Shown here: one piece after another, positions 1-5,023 of the stretch
How positions within the stretch are numbered: position 1 is the first letter of the stretch
Layout of the letters: every line of letters begins with the position of its first letter
The notes under the pieces: generated by a model
Told to the model about the DNA's origin: nothing
What the model saw: only the letters and a program-made list of their open reading frames with translations
The model's database searches: none
Translations under genes and position numbers: made by a program
Source: Methanocalculus sp.
GTDB lineage: Archaea > Halobacteriota > Methanomicrobia > Methanomicrobiales > Methanocorpusculaceae
NCBI RefSeq assembly: GCF_029762515.1
Contig: NZ_JARVGN010000049.1
Coordinates: forward strand, 1 to 8,449
DNA: 8,449 nucleotides
Direction of reading: 5' to 3'

Positions 1-188
1 GATCGCTTGGGCTCCGGACCCTGCCCGGCACCGACCGGATCACCAAGGAGCGGTTCAACCGGATGATCCCGGACCATTACGTATCGCGGATCGATCTGAT
101 GATCGAGATCATCAAGCGGTACTCGATCCAGGTGGCCCGGGAGAAGAACCGGTCGTTCCGGTTCTTTTACTGGAAGTGCCTGGAGTAG
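1..188 (+). CDS. C-terminal end of an unrecognised protein (5' partial)
   Basis: An open frame enters from the left edge (first full codon at 3) and ends at TAG 186-188, leaving about 61 residues. Codons are strongly G/C-ending like cdc6, so it is probably a genuine gene of the GC-rich host block. The visible part is rich in charged and aromatic residues (for example MIPDHYVSRIDLMIEIIKR, and the ending FRFFYWKCLE), with no membrane segment or motif that I recognise. No function is assigned. The same frame stays open after the TAG until 371, but that continuation is repetitive and I do not treat it as part of the gene. Confidence 0.6.
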   Translation, partial: SLGLRTLPGTDRITKERFNRMIPDHYVSRIDLMIEIIKRYSIQVAREKNRSFRFFYWKCLE

Positions 189-262
189 GGAGAGGTAGGG
201 GGTATGGAAAGTATGGATGAATGGATAGATGGAAGGCAGGTATGGATGAAGGAAGGAGGCGA
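189..262. repeat. Purine-rich GGATGA/TATGGA low-complexity tract
   Basis: Directly after the first stop codon the plus strand is almost pure purine plus T, with variants of TATGGATGAA and ATGGATAGATGGA repeated irregularly. It resembles the GGATATGGA-type repeats inside cdc6 about 2.5 kb away. It is probably slippage-prone spacer DNA. No promoter or terminator can be placed in it with confidence. Confidence 0.5.
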
Positions 263-300
263 ACCAGGTATCGGGGCATCCTGGGAGGTAATGGATCGTC

Positions 301-316
301 ACCTCAATTACCTGAC
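301..316 (+). promoter_or_regulatory. Possible TATA box for the antitoxin-like gene
   Basis: The A/T-rich element TCAATTA (about 303-309) stands out from GC-rich surroundings. It lies about 30 bases before ATG 337, the spacing expected for an archaeal TATA box serving a leaderless or nearly leaderless transcript. Inferred from position and composition only. Confidence 0.3.
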
Positions 317-336
317 AAAACAGAGTGAGCAGTACT

Positions 337-573
337 ATGCGGACAGGTACCTCCATTCGTATCAGATGTGATCTCAGGGATCAGCTGGAATCCCTCAAAC
401 ACCACCCAAAAGAGTCGTACAATGATGTTATCGAGCGCCTGCTCAGGCTTGCCATTGATGATGAGCCGCTCGGAGAGGAGGCAGAGATCGGCCTCGAAGA
501 AGCTCTTAAAGAGATGAAGGCAGGGAAGTTCATCCCCGAATCCGAGATCATGAAGGAGTATGGGATTCGTTGA
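337..573 (+). CDS. Ribbon-helix-helix antitoxin-like protein (DUF7557-like)
   Basis: A 78-residue acidic protein when started at ATG 337; a GTG at 325 would add four residues. Residues 5-13 (TSIRIRCDL) suit the DNA-binding beta strand of a ribbon-helix-helix fold. They are followed by LRDQLESLK and by PKESYNDVIERLL, matching the archaeal pattern in which 'hP.eSY.dVI.rLL' closes the domain. The C-terminal half (about 50-78: LEEALKEMKAGKFIPESEIMKEYGI) looks like the toxin-binding tail of small antitoxins. I start at 337 because family members normally begin just before the 'TIRI' strand, and neither start has a clear ribosome-binding site. The expected role is to bind its own promoter and neutralise a partner toxin. 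No RelE-, ParE- or PIN-type gene follows, so it is an orphan here or its partner has been lost. Confidence 0.72.
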   Translation: MRTGTSIRIRCDLRDQLESLKHHPKESYNDVIERLLRLAIDDEPLGEEAEIGLEEALKEMKAGKFIPESEIMKEYGIR

Positions 574-1010
574 GGACTGAGGCGGTCTGCCTATCGGAGT
601 CTCTGATTGTTTCTGAGCAGTTGATCGGGCTCTTCGCTGATCTGTTGCGGGTTTTACCCAGGGAACAAGCCATCGTCTGGCTATTTGGTATTTGAACAGG
701 CAGTAGGATCTGTTCACTCAGGCGCTGGATATCCAGAAAAACTGGGGAATCCTCCACCGCCCCTCTCCCCGTCCGCAGATGCTTCGCAGGGAGGTTGTAC
801 CGGGGGATCGCAGATACGGCGCAGGGTGGGGCGGGAATGCTTTGTAGGATGCCAGAAGCAGATAAAACCCGATTCCTTCAGAATCGCCTTTCAGGTTGCT
901 CTGATGAGCAAGGGTTTATCACCTCTGTCATCCGGCTCCCTTCGCCACCCCGCCCCCCGATACCCGCGCCGCACCTGCTTCATACTACCCACAGGAAATA
1001 GCGAGCAGGC
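574..1010. other. GC-rich stretch without a convincing gene
   Basis: Several frames are open on both strands, but their products are proline/arginine/serine-rich, lack recognisable motifs and shadow one another, as expected from GC-rich non-coding or decayed DNA. A 41-codon frame at 570-695 starts with TTG overlapping the antitoxin stop and gives a leucine-rich peptide (including LIGLFADLLRVLPREQ). It sits where a toxin gene would be but resembles none that I know. CCCACAGGAAAT at 988-999 loosely resembles the core of archaeal origin recognition boxes, but it is a single copy. Confidence 0.5.
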
Positions 1011-1020
1011 ATAAAAAATT
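1011..1020 (+). promoter_or_regulatory. Possible TATA box upstream of the hairpin cluster
   Basis: ATAAAAAATT is an isolated A/T-rich decamer in a GC-rich region, preceded by GCAGGC. If it is a TATA box, transcription would begin near 1038-1042, about 15-20 bases before the first hairpin at 1057. The assignment rests on composition and spacing only. Confidence 0.3.
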
Positions 1021-1056
1021 CGGTTGAGAGGGAGGAGGGATCTGAAACAACAAATG

Positions 1057-1175
1057 GGCGCGAAGCGCCAGTTATCCTCATGTGCGGGGCGAGCAGCCCC
1101 GCCTGGTGGCCGCGAGGCCGCCTTCACCGACATCCGGAGGGGGATGGCAGTGCCCCCCCGAAGGATGTTTGGTGA
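1057..1175 (+). ncRNA. Run of four hairpins: candidate structured RNA or DNA element
   Basis: Four stem-loops lie back to back in 119 bases. (1) GGCGC/GCGCC with a GAA loop, 1057-1069. (2) A perfect 7-bp stem GCGGGGC/GCCCCGC with loop GAGCA, 1084-1102. (3) A 7-bp stem GGTGGCC/GGCCGCC with one G-T wobble and a GCGA (GNRA-type) tetraloop, 1105-1122. (4) A longer broken hairpin at 1124-1175 with stacked helices TCACC/GGTGA, ACATCC/GGATGT and GGGGG/CCCCC. A possible TATA box lies at 1011-1020 and a T5 run at 1215-1219, so a transcript of about 180 bases could be framed. The strand is taken from the TATA and T-run. It could instead be a palindromic repeat family or a DNA-level structure; I recognise no known RNA family. 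Confidence 0.35.
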
Positions 1176-1270
1176 CTCGTCCACTCCCACCGCCCTTTAT
1201 CCTTCCGCACCAGCTTTTTGTCACTCCTCATGATCCGGTTGTTGCATCGTGATCGATCCCCTTGGGTGGA

Positions 1271-1375
1271 TGAGTGGGGGGTAAGTAATGGGTCAGTGGC
1301 AGGTAAGTAGTGGGCGAGTAGTGGGGAAGTAATGGGTCAGTGGCAGGTAAGTAGTGGATAAGTTGGGCGAGTGGT
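1271..1375. repeat. Degenerate tandem repeat (AGTARTGGG-type) upstream of cdc6, possible origin iterons
   Basis: The unit AGTAATGGG / AGTAGTGGG / AGTGGCAGG recurs about every 10-14 bases. Within it a 31-bp block is repeated perfectly at 1283-1313 and 1327-1357 (period 44). The array ends about 115 bases before the cdc6 start. Archaeal replication origins commonly lie next to orc1/cdc6 genes and contain repeated initiator-binding sites, so an iteron role is plausible. The unit is not a textbook origin recognition box, however, and may be an ordinary minisatellite. Read on the minus strand it yields only a PTTYLPLTHYLP-like peptide, which I reject as a gene. Confidence 0.5.
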
Positions 1376-1413
1376 GATTCAACACCCCTTTCACACCTCA
1401 CTCCGCGAGCGGC

Positions 1414-1428
1414 AAAAGCTTTAATTAA
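1414..1428. other. AT-rich palindromic patch between the repeat array and cdc6
   Basis: Two overlapping self-complementary words, AAAGCTTT (1415-1422) and TTAATTAA (1421-1428), form the most A/T-rich spot between the repeat array and cdc6. It could be a short unwinding element if an origin is present, or an upstream promoter element. It is short, and its role is inferred from position. Confidence 0.3.
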
Positions 1429-1460
1429 GGGGCAATTCACTTTCAGGGTGCACGGTTCAT

Positions 1461-1469
1461 CTCTTATTA
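1461..1469 (+). promoter_or_regulatory. Probable TATA box of cdc6
   Basis: CTCTTATTA is centred about 26 bases before ATG 1492, and no Shine-Dalgarno-like sequence lies between them. This spacing predicts a start of transcription at or next to the ATG, that is, a leaderless mRNA, which is common in archaea. Confidence 0.4.
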
Positions 1470-1491
1470 CCCATACTGCATCCTTAATGGT

Positions 1492-3279
1492 ATGAGTACA
1501 GAAACAAGCCTTACCAGTTCATCGGTTGTTAAAAGCAGTTCCCGATTATTCTCAAAAAACCTCGCCTTCTCCGATAAGCCGCTCATAAAAGACCTTGATA
1601 TCCTCGAATGCGATCACATCCCCGACCAGGTGCTCTTCCGCGATCCTGAGCTTGAGGAGATGGCATTCCTGATCCGGCCGGGCCTCCGGGGGCAGCGGCC
1701 GGCGAATATCTTCTGCCGGGGGCTCCCCGGTACCGGGAAGACGACCTGCATCCACCACCTCTTCGCCCAGATCAGGGATGCCTCGCAGACCCTGATCCCG
1801 GTGTACGTGAACTGTCAGCAGAACAGGACTGCATTTGCGGTCTTCTCCACGATCTACCGGGAACTGGTCGGCCATGCACCCCCAAGCTCCGGCGTTCCCC
1901 TCAGGAAACTGGTGGATGCCGTCGCAAAGGCGCTTCAGTCCGGGAGAGAATCCGGGGGAAAATCTGGGAGAGAATCCGGGAGAGAATCCGGAAAACGATC
2001 AGAGAGGCAGGCACCGGCACAATCCCAGAGACAAAACCAGAAAGGATCCGGGAGACCTGTCCTTCTTGTCTGCCTTGACGATATCCACCACCTGATCCAT
2101 GAGGGGACCGACACCCAGATCCTCTCCTCGCTCCTGCGGATCCACCTCGACTATCCCGGCTGCCGTGTATCGGTCATCCTTGTCGAGAGCGATCTGGCAC
2201 TTGACATCTCCCGCAGGCTGGATCCATCGGTCATCTCGAGCCTCTGCTCAGAAGAGGTCTTCTTTCCCCCCTATACTGCAAACCAGATCCGGGGCATCCT
2301 GAGGGAGAGGGCACGGCAGGCGGCCTATCCGGGGGCGATATCGCCTGAGATCCTCGACCTGATCACCCACAGGACCAAATCGACGGAGCCGGGCGATCTC
2401 CGGGTCGGCATCGACCTCCTGAAACGCTCCATCCTCAGGGCCGAACGGGCGGCCCACACCACCGTCACCGAAGAGGACGTTGCCGCCGCCTACGGCGATG
2501 CCCGCCTCACCCACCTCCGGGGCCTCGTCTCGGTCCTCACCGAAAAGGAGCGGACGCTCCTCTCGGTCATCGCCGGGATGGTCGAGGAGAGTGAGATGGC
2601 AGCCAGGAAAAGGTATGAGGAGGACAGCGAGTATCGGGAGCGTGGGGAGTATGACGGCTCCAGCGGGTATAGCGGGTATGGAGGGTATGGAAGGTCTGAA
2701 GAGGATGGAGGATATCAAGGATATGGAGAGGATGGAGGATATCGAGGATATGGAGAGTATAGAGAGTATCTCGAGCCCCTGCCCCCGACATCCGGCCGGA
2801 TCTTCTCGCGGCTCCAGGAGGTGCTGGCAGCCGGGCATTACGAACGGCTGCGGCAACAGCGGGAACACCGTGAGCAGGGAGATCAGCGGGAACACCGTGA
2901 GCAGTACCAAAAACTACAGCCGCAGCGAGCCGCCGAACCGCAGTCCGGAGAGCTGGCGGCATGTGCCGAGCCCGAGCCGGGATACCGCACCGGCAGTTGC
3001 CCTCATGGAGCGGATGCCCGGATGCAGGATGAACAACAGCGCACCGAGCACCACCTCACAGAGACCCAAACCCCTGAACACGAGTACCCTGAGCTCCATC
3101 ATCCCGAGACCGAGCCCCCCACTCACGCCATCTCCTATACCACCTTCTACGAGCTGCTCAGATCGCTTGCCACCTATGCCCTCATCAGGATCACGATCCG
3201 GCAGGCGAAGGGGCGGACGAGCGAGGTCACCCTCCGGTACCGGGCGAGCGATGTGAGGAAGATGCTGGAGAGGAGGTGA
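1492..3279 (+). CDS. cdc6: Orc1/Cdc6-family replication initiator with low-complexity insertions
   Basis: A 595-residue AAA+ ATPase of the archaeal Orc1/Cdc6 family, which binds origins and helps load the MCM helicase. Visible motifs: Walker A GLPGTGKT at 77-84; Walker B LDDIHH at 195-200, with Asp where the catalytic Glu of 'DE' usually sits; sensor-1 region VSVILVESDL at 226-235, then LDPSVISSL; sensor-2 GDLRVGIDLL at 301-310; and a winged-helix domain starting at TEKERTLLSVI (350-360) and resuming at ISYTTFYELLRSL (547-559) to the end (GRTSEVTLRYR). Family members are usually about 370-430 residues. The excess comes from a Ser/Gly/Arg/Glu-rich insertion at about 150-187 and a long insertion at about 364-545 splitting the winged helix. 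The second contains a Gly/Tyr/Glu tract, Gln/Arg/His/Glu repeats and a Pro/Glu/His/Thr-rich segment, all probably disordered. No frameshift is seen. The upstream repeats suggest a linked origin. Confidence 0.9.
   Translation: MSTETSLTSSSVVKSSSRLFSKNLAFSDKPLIKDLDILECDHIPDQVLFRDPELEEMAFLIRPGLRGQRPANIFCRGLPGTGKTTCIHHLFAQIRDASQTLIPVYVNCQQNRTAFAVFSTIYRELVGHAPPSSGVPLRKLVDAVAKALQSGRESGGKSGRESGRESGKRSERQAPAQSQRQNQKGSGRPVLLVCLDDIHHLIHEGTDTQILSSLLRIHLDYPGCRVSVILVESDLALDISRRLDPSVISSLCSEEVFFPPYTANQIRGILRERARQAAYPGAISPEILDLITHRTKSTEPGDLRVGIDLLKRSILRAERAAHTTVTEEDVAAAYGDARLTHLRGLVSVLTEKERTLLSVIAGMVEESEMAARKRYEEDSEYRERGEYDGSSGYSGYGGYGRSEEDGGYQGYGEDGGYRGYGEYREYLEPLPPTSGRIFSRLQEVLAAGHYERLRQQREHREQGDQREHREQYQKLQPQRAAEPQSGELAACAEPEPGYRTGSCPHGADARMQDEQQRTEHHLTETQTPEHEYPELHHPETEPPTHAISYTTFYELLRSLATYALIRITIRQAKGRTSEVTLRYRASDVRKMLERR
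1942..2001 (+). repeat. Five 12-bp in-frame units encoding GRES variants in cdc6
   Basis: Five consecutive 12-base units follow the pattern GGGAGAGAATCC and encode GRES, GGKS, GRES, GRES and GKRS (residues 151-170). They lie between the Walker A and Walker B regions. The unit is a multiple of three, so copy-number change keeps the frame. The sequence looks like slippage expansion. Confidence 0.85.
2629..2772 (+). repeat. Gly/Tyr/Glu-coding repeat tract in cdc6, including two 27-bp units
   Basis: Residues 380-427 form a Tyr/Gly/Glu-rich stretch. Two adjacent 27-base units (2701-2727 and 2728-2754) encode EDGGYQGYG and EDGGYRGYG and differ by one base. Around them are looser GGGTATGGA-type copies. 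The tract interrupts the winged-helix domain. YG-rich segments are typical of disordered, self-associating regions, but that property is inferred here. Confidence 0.8.
2857..2904 (+). repeat. 21-bp direct repeat in cdc6 (QREHREQ)
   Basis: A 21-base block is repeated exactly at 2857-2877 and 2884-2904 (period 27), encoding QREHREQ twice with GD between. It lies in the hydrophilic insertion downstream of the Gly/Tyr tract and is another in-frame duplication. Confidence 0.8.
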
Positions 3280-3452
3280 GGTTTCGATAAGGATCGGGGA
3301 AAGAAAGAAGATGAAAGGATGAGATTGCGACAAAAGCACTCATCTTATTTCATTGCTTATTTGATTGATTATGGGAGTTATTTCTTGTAAATAGACACGA
3401 AACATCGAGATACAAAACAACTATGTAGTACAAATACTAAGAAGTGATTATT
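3280..3452. other. Transition from GC-rich to AT-rich DNA with possible cdc6 terminator and small-gene promoter
   Basis: Base composition changes within this spacer. The T-rich stretch at 3346-3370 could terminate cdc6 transcription. CTTGTAAATAG at about 3384-3394 could be a TATA box for the small gene at 3453, predicting a leader of about 40 bases that includes its ribosome-binding site. I see no tRNA, integrase or clear attachment-site repeat. Confidence 0.35.
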
Positions 3453-3587
3453 ATGACTGCCGAGGCTAAAAAAAGAATTTATAACCCAGTTACCGGCAAA
3501 TATTACGAAGTTCGTCAGAGATCAAGTAAATATGGACAGAAAGGTCAGATCACCGGACTTTGGAGTTCATCCACAAAAAGAGAGTAA
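3453..3587 (+). CDS. Small conserved-looking basic protein, function unknown
   Basis: A 44-residue lysine/arginine-rich protein starting at ATG 3453, with the ribosome-binding-site-like GAAGTGATT (3441-3449) directly upstream and TAA at 3585-3587. The core YNPVTGKYYEVRQR followed by KYGQKGQITGLW has an organised spacing of Tyr, Gly and Trp. From memory it resembles a family of tiny uncharacterised prokaryotic proteins with a 'YNP.TG.YY..RQR...G..GQI.GLW' pattern, but I could not check this. The high Arg/Lys/Tyr content suggests nucleic-acid binding, which is only inference. A T-rich stop signal follows at 3629-3634. The good ribosome-binding site and the pattern favour a real gene despite its size. 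Confidence 0.65.
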   Translation: MTAEAKKRIYNPVTGKYYEVRQRSSKYGQKGQITGLWSSSTKRE

Positions 3588-3624
3588 GGAAAGGATGTAT
3601 TCACCTCAAAAAAAGCTTAATCTA

Positions 3625-3637
3625 GGTCTTTTTTATT
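3625..3637 (+). terminator. T-rich terminator after the small gene
   Basis: GGTCTTTTTTATT, about 40 bases after the stop of the 44-residue gene, has an uninterrupted T6 run. Archaeal transcription stops efficiently at such runs without needing a hairpin. Confidence 0.45.
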
Positions 3638-3753
3638 GATACCATCATCATTTAGCATTGGACTCTGCGCAAAGGGAGAATTCTATTTGATTGTTCATTA
3701 AAAAAGATGGAACTCCAGATCCTGATAAAAATGAGGCATCTTTCACAGCCCTT

Positions 3754-3912
3754 TTACAGCCGTATGGTTTCAGATGCCTTTTTCGAGAGTCGAATAGCCT
3801 CCTGGAGCAGCTCACGCCCTTCTCTCGTATCATATGGTTTTTTATTATATCTGTGGAAGGTGAGAGCGTCCTCTCCAGTTAGTTCAAGACCTAATTCAAT
3901 CTCTTTTGCCAT
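3754..3912 (-). CDS. Small hypothetical protein (MAKEIELGLEL type)
   Basis: A 52-residue protein on the minus strand, from ATG at 3912-3910 to TAA at 3756-3754. A GAGG motif lies six bases before the ATG (3919-3922), which decides this start over the ATG at 3924 that would add MRLL and lacks such a site. The N-terminus MAKEIELGLELTGEDALTF followed by an alpha-helical, charged C-terminus (EGRELLQEAIRLSKKA) resembles short uncharacterised proteins that I recall from methanogenic archaea. No membrane segment, cysteines or catalytic motif are seen. It lies just downstream of the methyltransferase on the same strand but has its own TATA-like element in between, so it is probably transcribed separately. 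Function unknown. Confidence 0.6.
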   Translation of the reverse strand: MAKEIELGLELTGEDALTFHRYNKKPYDTREGRELLQEAIRLSKKASETIRL

Positions 3913-3988
3913 GAGAAGCCTCATTAATGATTTGATGAAGAAGTCGCAGGTTGGGGTTGTTCTTCTGGTTGTAGTATTCTCATGAGCA

Positions 3989-4020
3989 ACTATAAAGACC
4001 TGACTTTCCGGTTTTATACA
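3989..4020 (-). promoter_or_regulatory. Probable promoter of the small minus-strand gene
   Basis: Between the methyltransferase stop (4034) and the small gene lie two TATA-like elements when read on the minus strand: GTGTATAAAACC (about 4021-4010) and CTTTATAGTTG (about 3997-3987). The nearer one would start transcription around 3965, giving a leader of about 50 bases that includes the GAGG ribosome-binding site. Confidence 0.4.
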
Positions 4021-4033
4021 CCCCCTTTAGAAC

Positions 4034-5023
4034 TTAGATATATTTTCGAATTTGCTTTGCTAAAGCATATGCTAGTTCGACGGGGACAGCATTACCCACC
4101 ATCTTATATCCATCAGCTAATGACGTATAGTAAAAAATAAAATCATCTGGAAAAGTCTGAATTCTTGCACACTCCCTTACCGAAAGCCGGCGATATAAAT
4201 TCTCTGAGCCGGATATAAAAATATGCTTATCTTTATGAATTTTTTTCATTGGAGGGGCTTGCGGATGAATTGGAGCATGCCGGCCACCTGCCTGTATTGT
4301 GAAGCTTTGCTCATTCCATCCTCTAACCCTATTCCTTGACAAATAAATTGTTGAAAAGTTACCAATGAAATATTCATGGTTAGGCACTCTGCAATAATTC
4401 CCGTTAGTCCGATTTTTTTCAAGAGCTGGAATGGCCGTATCCGTTAAATCGCCAATTGCCTCTTGTAATGTAATCTTCTTGTTTGAAGGAGGTGGGAATT
4501 GAAAGTCAACATTGAGATCATGCCGAAATCCGACATAGAAGACACGCTTCCTATCTTGAGGCACATTGTATTCCTTTGCATTTAGCATTTTGATGAAGAC
4601 ATCATAGCCTTTGCCAGCGGTTGAAAACAGGTGAGTGATGTTTCTTACAGCCTGTGAGTTCCTTTTTGCCATCATGCCCGAGACATTCTCTGCAACAAAA
4701 AATTTAGGCTGCTTATCCTTTAGGATACGGATAAATTCAAAGAATAACTTTCCCCTATCATCATTAATGCCTCGAAGTGCGCCAGCCTCAGACCAGCTCT
4801 GGCAGGGTGGACCGCCGATTATGCCATCACATTCAGGCAAGGAAGAGGAAGGGATTTCTCTAATATCACCAGGAATAAGAGTGTTTTCATGATTCTTCTT
4901 ATATGTTTCCCAAATTGTCTTATCAAACTCATTTGCGGCAACGATTTGAAAGCCGGCTTTTTTAAAGCCTAAGTCCATGCCTCCTGCTCCAGCAAATAAG
5001 GAGATTAGATTCATAATAAACAT
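4034..5023 (-). CDS. DNA (cytosine-5) methyltransferase, M.HaeIII-like, predicted GGCC-specific
   Basis: A 329-residue type II methyltransferase that transfers a methyl group from S-adenosylmethionine to C5 of cytosine. All the main C5 motifs are present in order: FAGAGGMDLGF (10-20, cofactor), GGPPCQSWSEAG (70-81, nucleophile Cys74), AENVSGMM (111-118), QDRKRVFYVGFR (156-167), YRRLSVRECARIQTFPDDF (277-295) and GYKMVGNAVPVELAYAL (305-321). The target-recognition region (about 205-275: NHEYFIG, STIYLSRNRVRGWNE, IHPQAPPMKKI) and the overall length closely match M.HaeIII as I remember it, so GGCC is the likely target. M.HaeIII begins MNLISLF, so the ATG at 5014 may be the true start. The ATG at 5023 directly abuts the endonuclease stop codon. 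A 16-bp palindrome lies immediately upstream. Forms an operon with the endonuclease. Confidence 0.93.
   Translation of the reverse strand: MFIMNLISLFAGAGGMDLGFKKAGFQIVAANEFDKTIWETYKKNHENTLIPGDIREIPSSSLPECDGIIGGPPCQSWSEAGALRGINDDRGKLFFEFIRILKDKQPKFFVAENVSGMMAKRNSQAVRNITHLFSTAGKGYDVFIKMLNAKEYNVPQDRKRVFYVGFRHDLNVDFQFPPPSNKKITLQEAIGDLTDTAIPALEKNRTNGNYCRVPNHEYFIGNFSTIYLSRNRVRGWNEQSFTIQAGGRHAPIHPQAPPMKKIHKDKHIFISGSENLYRRLSVRECARIQTFPDDFIFYYTSLADGYKMVGNAVPVELAYALAKQIRKYI

Noticed and set aside
204..371. 55-codon plus-strand frame in the same frame as, and just after, the first gene's TAG; considered as a small gene or as stop-codon readthrough
   Set aside because: Its first half is the purine-rich repeat tract and its 3' end overlaps the better-supported antitoxin-like gene. 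Nothing else suggests pyrrolysine or readthrough here.
685..1233. Overlapping open frames of 68 to 109 residues on both strands
   Set aside because: Proline/arginine/serine-rich products without motifs, mutually overlapping and crossing the hairpin cluster; expected from GC-rich non-coding DNA.
1271..1375. CRISPR array
   Set aside because: The repeated units are contiguous and degenerate, with no uniform unique spacers; the 31-bp block occurs only twice, 13 bases apart, and no cas genes are seen.
1228..1440. 70-residue minus-strand frame across the tandem repeat
   Set aside because: The product is a direct reading of the DNA repeat (PTTYLPLTHYLP-like) with no ribosome-binding site or family resemblance.
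2480..3256. 258-residue plus-strand frame (with a Met/Asp/Ile/Glu repeat) and 220-residue minus-strand frame inside cdc6
   Set aside because: Shadows of cdc6 created by its high GC content and tandem repeats; cdc6 carries the Walker and sensor motifs.
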